DNA of 49,492 nucleotides from Magnetospirillum moscoviense (lineage in GTDB: Bacteria > Pseudomonadota > Alphaproteobacteria > Rhodospirillales > Magnetospirillaceae): the NCBI RefSeq assembly GCF_001650635.1, contig NZ_LWQU01000128.1, positions 1 through 49,492 on the forward strand, written 5' to 3'. The notes beneath the pieces were generated by a model. It saw only the letters and a program-made list of their open reading frames with translations. It was not told where the DNA came from and made no database searches. Both the position numbers and the translations under genes were made by a program. Of this stretch, positions 25,860 to 34,636 are shown one piece after another. The number at the start of each line of letters is the position of its first letter. Positions within the stretch are counted from its first letter, which is position 1.

Positions 25860-26624
25860 TTAGCGGTCCTCCCAGTGAGCCGGCCTCTTCTCGACGAACG
25901 CGGTCAGTCCTTCGACTGCATCCCGCGTCGCCATCAGGCCGTTGAGATAAAGGTCTTCGACAAGGGCGATCTTGGCGATCACGCGCTCGACCATGCCGGC
26001 GCGCGCCGCGCTTACGGCAAAACGCAAGCTTGAAGCCGAATGCTTGGCCAGGCTGGCATCGAACCAGGCCAGCGCCGCCGCTTCCGGTTCGGCGGAGAGG
26101 TCGTTGGCAAGGCCGGTGGCGACCGCGTCCTGGCCGGTAATCGAGCGTCCCGAGAACAACAGGTCCTCGGCGGCGGCTCGCGCCATGCGCTCGGGCAGCA
26201 GGCACGAGGCGGCCGGCGCGAACACCGCCAGCTGGATCTCGGGCTGGCCCAGGCGGGCATCTTCCGACACGAACATCAGATGGCCGGCGGCGGCGACTTC
26301 CAGCCCACCGCCCAAGCACTGGCCGCGCACCGCCACCATGATCGGCACCGGATAGGCGACCATCTCGCGCACCAGCTCATGCAGCGACTTCAGCATCGCG
26401 GCACATTGGTCGGGCATGTGTTCCGGCACCGAGGCGCCGAAGCTGAAATGCGGGCCTTCATGGTCCAGCAGCACGCCGCGCAGATGGATGTCGGCCTTGG
26501 CCTCGACCAGGGCGCTGGTCAGCGCCCCGATCATCTCGGCATCGACGATGTTGGCCTTGGGACGCGCCAGACGCAGCCTTAACAGCTTGCCGTCACGGTC
26601 GCGCCAGACTTTCAACGCGCTCAT
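25860..26624 (-). CDS. dch: Cyclohexa-1,5-diene-1-carbonyl-CoA hydratase
   Basis: The 254-residue crotonase-fold enzyme adds water to the diene product of benzoyl-CoA reductase, giving 6-hydroxycyclohex-1-ene-1-carbonyl-CoA. Crotonase features are HFSFGASVPEHMPDQ (oxyanion-hole strand) and RGQCLGGGLEVAAAGHLMFV, with the second backbone NH donor in the CLGGG loop. Length and neighbourhood agree with Dch. Four bases separate it from the oah stop. Confidence 0.94.
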   Translation of the reverse strand: MSALKVWRDRDGKLLRLRLARPKANIVDAEMIGALTSALVEAKADIHLRGVLLDHEGPHFSFGASVPEHMPDQCAAMLKSLHELVREMVAYPVPIMVAVRGQCLGGGLEVAAAGHLMFVSEDARLGQPEIQLAVFAPAASCLLPERMARAAAEDLLFSGRSITGQDAVATGLANDLSAEPEAAALAWFDASLAKHSASSLRFAVSAARAGMVERVIAKIALVEDLYLNGLMATRDAVEGLTAFVEKRPAHWEDR

Positions 26625-26628
26625 CGGT

Positions 26629-27762
26629 TCAGCCCTTCGCCTTGGGGATCAGGGATTCGATCAGTTCCGGAGTCCACGGCGCACCCTTGGCCAGGGCCTG
26701 GCGCAGGGCGACAAAGTCGATCTCGCGCTCGTCCTTCGGGCCTTCATTGAAGGCACGGAAGCCGGTGCGGGCCTCGGTCATCATGTTGAGACCCAGCCAG
26801 TCGCGGCTGTTTTCCTTGTTGGCGTTCCAGGCGTTCAGCTTGGGCTTGCGCAATTCCTGGATGGTCTTGGTGAAGCAGTCGGGGAAGGTCATCAGGATCT
26901 TGGCGCAGACCTCCTCGACCTTGGCGTCCAGCAAGGACAGGTCGATGGTGCCCTGCTTCAACAGGTCCTTGCCCTTCATCAGCTCGTCGCCGGTCTTGCT
27001 CTCGCCATGGATGATGCGGCCGTATTCGTCGAGATAGCGGTCGGTGACCACCAGCGGGTTGGCGACGAACTTGCCGTCAACCTTCAGGGCCGGGACCACA
27101 TCCATGATGATGCCGACACGGGCCGCCTTGTGGGCCGACCACGGCTCGCACAACGAACCCGACACCATGGCCTGCTCGCAGCCGATCATCACCGGCAGGA
27201 AGTCGGTGGCGCCGCCGATGGGGGCCGAGCCGTGCTTGGGGCCGGCCTGGCCGAACTTGGCCAGATCCTGGGCGATCGAGAAGTCGGCGGCCATGCCGAT
27301 TTCCTGACCGCCGCCGATGCGCATGCCGTTGACGCGGCAGATCACCGGCTTGTCGCAGCCCAGGATCGACGACACCATGTCGTTGAACAGGCGCATATAG
27401 GCCCGGTATTCCTGCGGGTTGCCGGCGTAATATTCGGCATATTCCTTGGTGTTGCCGCCGGTGCAGAAGGCCTTGTCGCCGGCACCGGTGAACACCACAC
27501 TGACCACGTCGCGGGCGTTGGACGCCTCGCGGAAGCCCATGATCACGCCCTTCACCATCTCGGTGGTGTAGGAATTGTACTGCTTCTGGTTGTCCAGCGT
27601 GATCCACACGTTGAAAAGACCTTCGGCGACCGAGCCGTCCGGCCGCTTGGCCGGCTTCTTCTCGTAAAGGACGCCGGGGACGATCTGATGGGGCACCAGA
27701 TCGTGGTCGTTCAGATGGGCGGGCGCCGTGCGATCGACGATGGTGGCGGTTTCGGGCTTCAT
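26629..27762 (-). CDS. oah: 6-oxocyclohex-1-ene-1-carbonyl-CoA hydrolase
   Basis: The 377-residue crotonase-superfamily enzyme adds water and hydrolytically opens the ring to give 3-hydroxypimelyl-CoA. Recognisable segments are FCTGGNTKEYAEYYAGNPQE, GMRIGGGQEIGMAADFSIAQ and GPKHGSAPIGGATDFLPVMI, and it is longer than ordinary enoyl-CoA hydratases, as expected for Oah. The ATG at 27762 (MKPETATIVDRTAPAH) follows AGGGAGAGACGAAACC; upstream in-frame ATGs lie inside had. Second gene of the operon. Confidence 0.95.
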   Translation of the reverse strand: MKPETATIVDRTAPAHLNDHDLVPHQIVPGVLYEKKPAKRPDGSVAEGLFNVWITLDNQKQYNSYTTEMVKGVIMGFREASNARDVVSVVFTGAGDKAFCTGGNTKEYAEYYAGNPQEYRAYMRLFNDMVSSILGCDKPVICRVNGMRIGGGQEIGMAADFSIAQDLAKFGQAGPKHGSAPIGGATDFLPVMIGCEQAMVSGSLCEPWSAHKAARVGIIMDVVPALKVDGKFVANPLVVTDRYLDEYGRIIHGESKTGDELMKGKDLLKQGTIDLSLLDAKVEEVCAKILMTFPDCFTKTIQELRKPKLNAWNANKENSRDWLGLNMMTEARTGFRAFNEGPKDEREIDFVALRQALAKGAPWTPELIESLIPKAKG

Positions 27763-27794
27763 GGTTTCGTCTCTCCCTCTTTTTTCGCTTTTTG

Positions 27795-28871
27795 TCAGAC
27801 CGCGGGCACCAGCACGGCGCGGCGGATCAGCTTGTGGTCGTGGGCGGCGGTGAAAATCTCGTTGATGGCATCCAGCGGATGACGCTCGACGAAGTTCTTG
27901 ACGTTGACCTTGCCCGACAGCACCAGTTCCAGCGCGCCCGGGTACAGTTCGGGAACGCAGCCCCAGTTGCCCAACGCACGGGCGTGGTAGGCCATCAGGT
28001 TGGACAGGCGGAATTCCGCCTTGTTGAAGGTGTAGCCGACGACGCACAGGGTGCAGCCGTGCACCATCAGGTCGAACGCCGTCTGCTGGCCGGGCACCGA
28101 GCCGGAACATTCCATGATGATCCACTCGGTGGCGCGCAGGCCCTGGGCCTTCGCGAAGGCCGAGATTTCCTTCTTGATCTCGCGGGTGCCGGGGAAGTTC
28201 TTGGGGTTCAAGGTCAGCGCCGCGCCATAGGCCGCGACCTGCTCCAGCTTCTTGTCGTCGATGTCCAGGGCCACCACCTTGGCGCCCAGGGCGTTGGCCA
28301 CCTGGACCGAATAGCCGCCGACGCCGCCGGCGCCGATGACGATGACCAGATCACCCTGGCCGATGCCGGCCTGGATCGCCGATTGATAGGGCGTGGTCAG
28401 CGCGTCGGCGACCACCGCGACCTCGGCCAGTTCCATGCCGATGGCGGCCAGGCGGGCCTCATCGACCGGGCACAGACCCTTGGCCGGCACCTTGATATGG
28501 GTGGCGAAGCCCCCCATGAAATCGTTGCCGGGCATCTTCTGCGAGCGGCAGATGGTTCCCTTGCCGCGCTTGCACAAATCGCACTCGCCGCAGGGGATCA
28601 CCGCGGGTATGATGACCGCCTTGCCGAGCCAGCCTTCGGCGCCTGCCCCAGCCTTCTCCACGCGACCGGAAATCTCGTGGCCGAGGGTCAGCGGCAGGGG
28701 GTGGTTGGTGCGGACGCCGTTGTAATAATAGTCGAGGTCGGTATGACACACACCGCATCCGGCAATGGCGACCAGGACGTCCCCAGGCTCCAGGGTTCCG
28801 ACATCCATCGGCTCCTTGACCATGGGCGCGCCCAGAGCGGTCATCATCCAGCGATACGGTGAGTTGGCCAT
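27795..28871 (-). CDS. had: 6-hydroxycyclohex-1-ene-1-carbonyl-CoA dehydrogenase
   Basis: The 358-residue zinc alcohol dehydrogenase oxidises the 6-hydroxy intermediate to the 6-oxo compound with NAD+. It has catalytic-zinc residues in [15 protein letters not shown] and GHEISGRV, the structural-zinc Cys cluster [15 protein letters not shown], and the Rossmann loop [20 protein letters not shown]. The ATG at 28871 ([14 protein letters not shown]) has GAGGAGAC upstream. It is the promoter-proximal gene of the minus-strand operon and diverges from korA. Confidence 0.95.
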   Translation of the reverse strand: MANSPYRWMMTALGAPMVKEPMDVGTLEPGDVLVAIAGCGVCHTDLDYYYNGVRTNHPLPLTLGHEISGRVEKAGAGAEGWLGKAVIIPAVIPCGECDLCKRGKGTICRSQKMPGNDFMGGFATHIKVPAKGLCPVDEARLAAIGMELAEVAVVADALTTPYQSAIQAGIGQGDLVIVIGAGGVGGYSVQVANALGAKVVALDIDDKKLEQVAAYGAALTLNPKNFPGTREIKKEISAFAKAQGLRATEWIIMECSGSVPGQQTAFDLMVHGCTLCVVGYTFNKAEFRLSNLMAYHARALGNWGCVPELYPGALELVLSGKVNVKNFVERHPLDAINEIFTAAHDHKLIRRAVLVPAV

Positions 28872-28915
28872 GCTGTCTCCTCTCTTGAAATTGCTTCGGT
28901 TTCCGAACCCGACCA

Positions 28916-28945
28916 TTGACGTCAAATCAGCTGGCCGTCTATTAT
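28916..28945 (+). promoter_or_regulatory. Candidate korA promoter with palindrome on its -35
   Basis: TTGACG (28916-28921) and TATTAT (28940-28945) are 18 bp apart. The 10-bp perfect palindrome TTGACGTCAA (28916-28925) covers the -35, so a dimeric regulator could control it. The element sits 45 bp upstream of the had start, so the same protein could act on both arms of the divergent locus. A clear minus-strand promoter was not found. Confidence 0.55.
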
Positions 28946-29062
28946 TGGGTAAATGCGTACCACAATGCCGAATTAAAGGTCAAGAGCGCATCGATCCAAT
29001 CGGGTCCAACCATTCACAAGGCTGATCCGGCCGCCACCGGACCAATCGGGGAAAAAACGACA

Positions 29063-30805
29063 ATGACTCAGAATAAGGGTGTTTCAGGGTCCGTCTCGCT
29101 TGCCATGTGCGGCAGCGGCGGTGCCGGCGTGATGACCGCCGCGAACATGTTGTTGGATGCCGCCGCCGAGGCCGGCTACTACGCGCTTTTCGGCCGGTCG
29201 TCCGGTCCGCAGATTCGCGGTGGCGAGGCGGCGGCGATCGTGCGCCTTAGCCCCGAGCCGGTGACGTCGGTCGACGACACCACGGAAATCTTGCTGGCCA
29301 TCGACTGGCAGAACGTTCAGCGCTTCGCCGCCGAACTGCCGCTGGACAAGAACAGCGTCATCATCACCGACCCCACCCAGGGCGAAGTGCCGGAAGTGAT
29401 GGCCAAGTCGGGTGCCCGCATCGTCGAGCTGCACATGAAGGACCTGGCCAAGGAAATTCCCGGCGGCCGCCCCAACATGATCGCGCTGGGCGCGGTCGCG
29501 CAGTTGATCGGCCTGTCGGTCGACGTCGTCTGCGAGGTGCTGGGCCAGTCCCTGAAGAAGAAGCGCGCCGACGCCTACGAGGCTTCGGTGGCCGCCGTCA
29601 AGAAGGGCGCCGAGGCGGCCCTTTCGATGGGCACCACCAAGCAGCTGGGCAAGCTGGCGGGTGAGCCGGCCAAGCGCTGGTCGATCACCGGCAACGAGGC
29701 CGCGGCCCTGGGTGCCGTGCGCGGTGGCGTGCGTTTCTGCGCCGCCTATCCGATCACGCCTGCCACCGAGATCCTGGAATATCTGAGCAGCGCCCTGCCG
29801 AAGGTCGGCGGCACGTTCGTCCAGGCGGAAGACGAACTGGCTTCGATCAACATGTGCATCGGCGGATCGTTCGGCGGCGCCGCCTCGATCACCGCCACCT
29901 CGGGCCCCGGCCTGTCGCTGATGATCGAAGCCTTGGGCATGGCGACCGCCTCGGAAACCCCGGTGGTGGTGGTCGATGTCCAGCGCGGCGGTCCCTCGAC
30001 CGGCATTCCGACCAAGTCGGAACAGTCGGACCTGAACATCGCCCTGTACGGCCTGCATGGCGACGGCCCGCATCTGGTGGTCGCCCCCAATTCCATCGGT
30101 GACTGCCTGATGACCACCCAATGGGCGGTCCATCTGGCGGAAATGACCCAGACCCCGTGCATCGTGCTGTCGGACCAGTCGCTGGGCCAAAGCCGCACCA
30201 TCATGCCGGTGCCGGCCGACGTCGCCTTCGTCGGCAAGCGTCTGACCGTCACCGAGGCCCTGCCCGAGGGCCAGGTCTACAAGCGTTACGCCAACACCGC
30301 CTCGGGCGTGTCGCCGATGGCCATTCCGGGCACCCTGGGCTGCCAGTACACCGCCGACGGTCTGGAACACACCGAAACCGGCCTGCCGTCGTCGCAGGCC
30401 AACGACCATTCGACCCAGCAGGACAAGCGTCTGCGCAAGCTGACCGGGTTCGAATATGGTGACCTGTGGGCGACCGTCGAAGGTGAAGGCGACATCGCGG
30501 TGATGTGCTGGGGCTCGTGCGTCGGCGCCGCCCGCGAGGCGATTGCCCGTGCCGCCGCCGATGGCGTCAAGGCCCGGCTGATCGCGCCGCGCCTGCTTTA
30601 CCCCACCCGCCCCGACGTGATGGCCAAGGCTTTGGCGGGCGTCAAGAAGGTGCTGGTGGTCGAATTGTCCCATCTGGGCCAGTTCCACCGCTACCTGAAG
30701 GGCGAGTACGACCTGCCGGCGGAAATCCAGCAGATCAAGCGCGGCGGCCCGCTGCCGATCCGTCCGAACGAAATCCATTCCCGCTTGCTGTCGATGGGGA
30801 AGTAA
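29063..30805 (+). CDS. korA: 2-oxoglutarate:ferredoxin oxidoreductase, alpha (gamma-alpha fused) subunit
   Basis: The 580-residue protein carries a gamma-type domain first (about 10-190: MCGSGGAGVMTAANMLLDAA, FGRSSGPQIRGGEAAAIVRL) and then the alpha domain (from about 215: GGVRFCAAYPITPATEILEY, ASITATSGPGLSLMIEALGM). This fusion is that of the Thauera KorA. With KorB it oxidises 2-oxoglutarate and CoA to succinyl-CoA, CO2 and reduced ferredoxin, recycling the electron donor for benzoyl-CoA reductase. The ATG at 29063 was chosen from family N-termini; the frame is open further upstream but that extension covers the promoter. Confidence 0.94.
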   Translation: MTQNKGVSGSVSLAMCGSGGAGVMTAANMLLDAAAEAGYYALFGRSSGPQIRGGEAAAIVRLSPEPVTSVDDTTEILLAIDWQNVQRFAAELPLDKNSVIITDPTQGEVPEVMAKSGARIVELHMKDLAKEIPGGRPNMIALGAVAQLIGLSVDVVCEVLGQSLKKKRADAYEASVAAVKKGAEAALSMGTTKQLGKLAGEPAKRWSITGNEAAALGAVRGGVRFCAAYPITPATEILEYLSSALPKVGGTFVQAEDELASINMCIGGSFGGAASITATSGPGLSLMIEALGMATASETPVVVVDVQRGGPSTGIPTKSEQSDLNIALYGLHGDGPHLVVAPNSIGDCLMTTQWAVHLAEMTQTPCIVLSDQSLGQSRTIMPVPADVAFVGKRLTVTEALPEGQVYKRYANTASGVSPMAIPGTLGCQYTADGLEHTETGLPSSQANDHSTQQDKRLRKLTGFEYGDLWATVEGEGDIAVMCWGSCVGAAREAIARAAADGVKARLIAPRLLYPTRPDVMAKALAGVKKVLVVELSHLGQFHRYLKGEYDLPAEIQQIKRGGPLPIRPNEIHSRLLSMGK

Positions 30806-30808
30806 GTC

Positions 30809-31648
30809 ATGACCGAATCCAATTGCGCCATCACCTACTCCGCCAAGGACTACAAGTCCGAGACCAAGCCCGTCTGGTGCCCCGGCTGCGGCGATTATTC
30901 CGTCCTGTCGTCCATCACCAAGGCGTTCGCCGACCTGAACCTCGAGCCCCACAAGACCTCGGTGGTGTCGGGTATCGGCTGCTCGTCGCGTATCCCCGCC
31001 TACACCACCACCTATGGCTTCCACACGATCCACGGCCGCGCGCTGGTGGTCGGTGCCGGCCTGAAGCTGGCCCGCCCGGACATGACCGTCCTGGTGGCCG
31101 GCGGTGACGGCGACGGCTTCTCGATCGGCGGCAACCACTTCCTGCATGCCTGTCGCCGCAACGTCGACATGACCTATGTGGTCATGGACAACCGCGTCTA
31201 CGGCATGACCAAGGGCCAGCCCAGCCCGACCACCGAGCCGGATTGGGACGCCTCGGCCATGGCTCCGCCCGGCGGCACCGGCATGACGCCGTTCAACCCG
31301 CTGGCCATCGCCCTGGCCGCCGGCGCCAACTTCGTCGCCCGCTGCTTCTCGGGCGATCCGAACGGCACCGCGGCGGTGATCGCCGAGGCCATCAAGCACC
31401 CGGGCTTCTCGTTCGTGGCGGTGATGAGCCCGTGCATCACCTTCCGCGAGGAACAGCGCGAGTGGAAGAACGTCGTTCGTCCGTCGCCGGTGGATTCCAC
31501 CACCGACGCCGCCCAGGCGGCCAAGCGGCTGATGACCGACGACGGCTTCAACATGGGCATCCTGTATCGCGGCGCCCGCGTTCCCTATTCGCCGAAGGGG
31601 GCCGGTCAGGCCACCATCGGCGATCTGGAAGCGGAGTTCGCTCTGTGA
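30809..31648 (+). CDS. korB: 2-oxoglutarate:ferredoxin oxidoreductase, beta subunit
   Basis: The 279-residue thiamine-diphosphate subunit has WCPGCGDYSVL (Cys24, Cys27) and GIGCSSR (Cys58), plus a later Cys in VMSPCITFREE, as [4Fe-4S] ligands. The ThDP/Mg site is AGGDGDGFSIGGNHFLHACRRN followed by MDNRVYGMTKGQPSPTT. It starts 3 bp after korA and its stop overlaps the next start (GTGA). Confidence 0.95.
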   Translation: MTESNCAITYSAKDYKSETKPVWCPGCGDYSVLSSITKAFADLNLEPHKTSVVSGIGCSSRIPAYTTTYGFHTIHGRALVVGAGLKLARPDMTVLVAGGDGDGFSIGGNHFLHACRRNVDMTYVVMDNRVYGMTKGQPSPTTEPDWDASAMAPPGGTGMTPFNPLAIALAAGANFVARCFSGDPNGTAAVIAEAIKHPGFSFVAVMSPCITFREEQREWKNVVRPSPVDSTTDAAQAAKRLMTDDGFNMGILYRGARVPYSPKGAGQATIGDLEAEFAL

Positions 31649-32154
31649 GCCTGGCCACCAGCCAGATCACCTCGACGGCCCAGCTCCTCGCCATCGCCCG
31701 CGCGATCGAGGAGCAGGCCGCCGAGCAGTACGCCGAACTGGCGGAAGCGTTCGTGGAAGCGTGCAATGCCGATGCCGCGACCGCCTTCCGCGAGTTGGCC
31801 GAGGGCAGAAAGCCCCGGGTGGCGGCGCTGCCGCCGCTCGCCGGTCCTGTGCCCGGCCCGCTGCCCTGGGGTGACCGCGATCCCGAGATCTCGGACCCCG
31901 AGGCGGTGCATTACCTGATGTGGCCCTGGCATGTGTTCGACCTGGCATTGCGCCACGAACAACTGACCCAGGCCTTCTTTGCCGCCATCGCCCAAAGCTC
32001 GGCGGTGGCGGACGTCTCGCAGGCCGCCCGCGACCTGGCCGCCCAAGGCCAGGCCCAGGTGGCCCAGATGATGGCGCGCCGGGATCAAGCCCCCATCCCC
32101 CCGGATGATTGGGACGAAGACCCCGACCCGCCCAACTGGGAAGCGAGTGACTAA
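31645..32154 (+). CDS. Small ferritin-like (rubrerythrin-type) protein
   Basis: The 169-residue product starts at GTG 31645, overlapping the korB stop as GTGA, so it is translationally coupled. An N-terminal helix (QLLAIARAIEEQAAEQYAEL then AEAFVEACNADAATAFRELA) matches helix 1-2 of ferritin-like and rubrerythrin proteins, with E/Q-rich spacing that could hold metal. A second helical pair (MWPWHVFDLALRHEQLTQAF) contains His-Glu. The tail is Pro/Asp/Trp rich (DDWDEDPDPPNW). A di-iron site is possible but not all ligands are evident. An oxygen- or peroxide-protective role for the oxygen-sensitive Bcr and Kor enzymes is an inference. Confidence 0.6.
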   Translation: MSLATSQITSTAQLLAIARAIEEQAAEQYAELAEAFVEACNADAATAFRELAEGRKPRVAALPPLAGPVPGPLPWGDRDPEISDPEAVHYLMWPWHVFDLALRHEQLTQAFFAAIAQSSAVADVSQAARDLAAQGQAQVAQMMARRDQAPIPPDDWDEDPDPPNWEASD

Positions 32155-32156
32155 GC

Positions 32157-32558
32157 ATGGTGCATGACGCGATCCTGCCCGAGGGGTGGAAGCAGCCGGT
32201 GGGTTACGCCAACGGCATGCTGGCACGCCCGGGCAGGACGCTTTACATGGCCGGCCAGGTCGGCTGGACGGCCCAACAAGAATTCATGAGCGCGGAGCTG
32301 GTGCCTCAGTTCAGACAGGCATTGGAAAACATCCTCGCCATACTCAGACAAGCAGGCGGACACCCCGAGCATATCTGCCGCATCACCGCGTTCTGCATCG
32401 ACAGAAGCGCCTATCTTGCGGCCAGACGTGAACTCGGACTCATCTGGAAGGAACTGATGGGAAACCATTACCCGTGCATGAGCATGATCTTCGTGGCCGA
32501 TCTTCTGGATCACCCCGCCAAGATCGAGCTGGAAGCCACGGCGGTGATCCCCGACTGA
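32157..32558 (+). CDS. RidA family protein
   Basis: The 133-residue protein is of the YjgF/YER057c/UK114 (RidA) superfamily: ARPGRTLYMAGQVGWT, QFRQALENILAILRQAGGHP, ICRITAFCIDRSAYLAARRE and the C-terminal KIELEATAVI. Classical RidA has Arg at the enamine-deaminating site near the end (about IEIEAVA with Arg before); here the Arg is not in the usual place, so it is probably a non-deaminating RidA subgroup member. It lies 2 bp after the ferritin-like gene and 42 bp before gcdH, so it is part of the kor transcript. Its job in the benzoate route is unknown. Confidence 0.8.
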   Translation: MVHDAILPEGWKQPVGYANGMLARPGRTLYMAGQVGWTAQQEFMSAELVPQFRQALENILAILRQAGGHPEHICRITAFCIDRSAYLAARRELGLIWKELMGNHYPCMSMIFVADLLDHPAKIELEATAVIPD

Positions 32559-32600
32559 TCCTTCCGACCAACAAGAACCGCCAAGACCCAGGAGGGTGAA

Positions 32601-33785
32601 GTGTCCAAGTCCAAGCAGACGTTCCAGTGGGAAGACCCGCTGCTGCTCGACGACATGCTGACCGAGGAAGAGCGCCTGATTCGCGATTCCGCCCGCAGCT
32701 ACTGCCAAGAGCGGCTGATGCCGCGCATCATCGAAGCCAACCGCCACGAGATCTTCCATCGCGAGATCATGAACGAGATGGGCGAGCTGGGCTTCCTGGG
32801 GCCGACGACGCCCGAGGAATATGGCGGGGCCGGCGTCAATTACGTAGCCTACGGCCTGGTCGCCCGCGAGGTCGAGCGGGTCGATAGCGGCTATCGCTCG
32901 GCCATGAGCGTGCAGTCGTCGCTGGTGATGTATCCGATCTACGCCTATGGCACCGAGGAGCAGAAGAAGAAGTACCTGCCCCGCCTGGCCACCGGCGAAC
33001 TGATCGGCTGCTTCGGCCTGACCGAGCCCGACGCCGGCTCGGACCCCGGTTCCATGCGGACCCGGGCCAAGAAGGTCGATGGCGGCTATCAGCTCACCGG
33101 CAACAAGATGTGGATCACCAATTCCCCCATCGCCGACGTCTTCGTGGTGTGGGGCAAGACCGAGGATGGCATCATCCGCGGCTTCATCCTCGAAAAGGGC
33201 ATGAAAGGTCTTTCGGCACCCAAGATCGAGGGCAAGTTCAGCCTTCGCGCCTCGGCCACCGGCGAGATCGTCATGGACGAGGTGTTCGTGCCTGAGCAGA
33301 ACCTGATGCCCGGCGTCGAGGGCCTGAAGGGGCCGTTCGGCTGCCTGAACCGCGCCCGCTACGGCATCGCCTGGGGCGCCATGGGCGCGGCCGAGTTCTG
33401 CTGGCAGCAGGCCCGGCAATACACCCTGGACAGGAAGCAGTTCGGCCGGCCTTTGGCCAACAACCAGCTGATCCAGCTAAAGCTGGCCAACATGCAGACC
33501 GAGATCACCCTGGGCCTGCATGCCTGCCTGCGTCTGGGCCGGCTGTTCGACGACGGCCGCATGGCACCCGAGATGATTTCCATGATGAAGCGCAACAATT
33601 GCGGCAAGGCGCTGGAAATCGCCCGCATCGCGCGGGACATGCATGGCGGCAACGGCATCAGTGACGAATTCCACGTCATCCGCCACGCCATGAACCTGGA
33701 AGCGGTCAACACCTATGAAGGCACCCACGACGTCCACGCCCTGATCCTGGGCCGGGCGATGACCGGGCTGAACGCCTTCAGCTGA
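32601..33785 (+). CDS. gcdH: Glutaryl-CoA dehydrogenase
   Basis: The 394-residue acyl-CoA dehydrogenase converts glutaryl-CoA to crotonyl-CoA and CO2, the last special step of benzoyl-CoA breakdown. FAD/substrate motifs [20 protein letters not shown] and [20 protein letters not shown] are present. The catalytic base is Glu at about residue 373 in [17 protein letters not shown]. It starts at GTG 32601 with AGGAGG 6-11 nt upstream. Whether it is the decarboxylating type cannot be read from sequence alone, but close similarity to GcdH of benzoate degraders supports it. Confidence 0.94.
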   Translation: MSKSKQTFQWEDPLLLDDMLTEEERLIRDSARSYCQERLMPRIIEANRHEIFHREIMNEMGELGFLGPTTPEEYGGAGVNYVAYGLVAREVERVDSGYRSAMSVQSSLVMYPIYAYGTEEQKKKYLPRLATGELIGCFGLTEPDAGSDPGSMRTRAKKVDGGYQLTGNKMWITNSPIADVFVVWGKTEDGIIRGFILEKGMKGLSAPKIEGKFSLRASATGEIVMDEVFVPEQNLMPGVEGLKGPFGCLNRARYGIAWGAMGAAEFCWQQARQYTLDRKQFGRPLANNQLIQLKLANMQTEITLGLHACLRLGRLFDDGRMAPEMISMMKRNNCGKALEIARIARDMHGGNGISDEFHVIRHAMNLEAVNTYEGTHDVHALILGRAMTGLNAFS

Positions 33786-33815
33786 GCGAGCCCGGCACGG
33801 GCCGTGCAGACAAAC

Positions 33816-33850
33816 AAAAACCCGGTCCCTTCCTTGGGGCCGGGTTTTTT
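33816..33850. terminator. Bidirectional terminator after gcdH
   Basis: CCCGG (33821-33825) pairs with CCGGG (33840-33844), with CCC/GGG inside. A5 precedes and T6 follows, so it can end both the kor-gcdH transcript and the DUF4169 transcript from the other side. Confidence 0.85.
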
Positions 33851-33856
33851 CATGAG

Positions 33857-34048
33857 CTATTCCGGCTTGTCGTCGCGGTCGATCTTGTGGGCATCGAGCA
33901 GGCGGTCGGACTTGGCCTTGGCGGCCTTTTCCGAATCCTTTTCCACCTTGGTCCGGCCGAAGGCGGCACGGTTATTGGCGGCGGCGGATTCCTTGTCCGA
34001 CTTCGCCTTGGCCTTCTTCCAGTCCTTCAGCTTGACGATGTCGGCCAA
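33857..34048 (-). CDS. DUF4169 family protein
   Basis: The 63-residue, very charged Lys/Ala/Asp-rich protein (MADIVKLKDWKKAKAKSDKE, then AAANNRAAFGRTKVEK) is a DUF4169 member, common and uncharacterised in alphaproteobacteria. It is the second gene after fmdB, 4 bp apart. Confidence 0.8.
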   Translation of the reverse strand: MADIVKLKDWKKAKAKSDKESAAANNRAAFGRTKVEKDSEKAAKAKSDRLLDAHKIDRDDKPE

Positions 34049-34052
34049 CAGA

Positions 34053-34283
34053 TCAGCGCCTTTTCAGTTCCGAGCGGGAATAATTGGAGAAATGGCCTTC
34101 CCGCGCCGCCTGGGCGCGGGCCAGGCCCATGGCTGCCTTGGACTTGCCCTCGGCGGCGATGGTGCCCAGTTGGCGCTCCAGATCGGCCGATCCGCATTTG
34201 TCGCAGGCCGGCAGGTCCGAGCCCATCACCAGGGTCTCGAAGACGGTATCGCAGGATTTGCATCGATAGGTATAAAGCGGCAT
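34053..34283 (-). CDS. FmdB-type zinc ribbon protein
   Basis: The 76-residue protein has an N-terminal zinc ribbon, CKSC (Cys8-x2-Cys11) and CDKC (Cys27-x2-Cys30), followed by a helical tail ending SELKRR. FmdB-family proteins are named from formamidase operons, where they are putative regulators; the function here is unknown. Confidence 0.87.
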   Translation of the reverse strand: MPLYTYRCKSCDTVFETLVMGSDLPACDKCGSADLERQLGTIAAEGKSKAAMGLARAQAAREGHFSNYSRSELKRR

Positions 34284-34410
34284 GCCTTCCCCTTAAGGCT
34301 GGATGAAGGTGGCGGCGCCCCAAGGATAGACATTGTGCGGCGCAATGCAAGGAAACAGAAGGCTTGGCCGGCCTTGGCAAAAAAACTGTCCCTCGACCGC
34401 GATTATCCTC

Positions 34411-34439
34411 TTGCGCCCTGGGATGGGGGCGGTTATAAC
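34411..34439 (+). promoter_or_regulatory. tRNA-Asp promoter
   Basis: TTGCGC (34411-34416) and TATAAC (34434-34439) are 17 bp apart; the tRNA begins 18 nt past the -10. A GC-rich discriminator (GCGGCC) follows, as in stringently controlled stable RNA promoters. Confidence 0.65.
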
Positions 34440-34456
34440 GCGGCCCTCACAACGAC

Positions 34457-34533
34457 GCGGGTGTAGCTCAGTTGGTTAGAGTGCCGGCCTGTCACGCCGG
34501 AGGTCGCGGGTTCGAGCCCCGTCACTCGCGCCA
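34457..34533 (+). tRNA. tRNA-Asp (anticodon GTC)
   Basis: The 77-nt cloverleaf has an acceptor stem GCGGGTG/CACTCGC (one G-U), D-arm GTAGCTCAGTTGGTTAGAG, anticodon stem CCGGC/GCCGG with loop CTGTCAC (GTC, reading Asp), T-arm GCGGGTTCGAGCCCCGT, discriminator G, and an encoded CCA. Confidence 0.96.
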
Positions 34534-34580
34534 TTCTCCCCCTCAGGGGTCGATGGCAGATCGTTCGTGAAATTTCGAAG

Positions 34581-34604
34581 AACCGCCCCTCGGGGCGGTT
34601 TTTT
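34581..34604 (+). terminator. Rho-independent terminator after tRNA-Asp
   Basis: AACCGCCCC (34581-34589) pairs with GGGGCGGTT (34592-34600), with a two-base loop, followed by a T6 run. Confidence 0.9.
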
Positions 34605-34636
34605 CGTTTGCGCCACCGCCCTCGATTGCCTATTAT

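Noticed and set aside
28916-29062. Longer N-terminus for KorA starting at 28916
   Set aside because: It would cover the promoter and adds 49 residues not seen in KorA proteins; ATG 29063 fits the family.
34457-34533. tRNA-Asp as integration site
   Set aside because: The gene is complete, keeps its own terminator, and no repeat of its 3' end was seen in the window.
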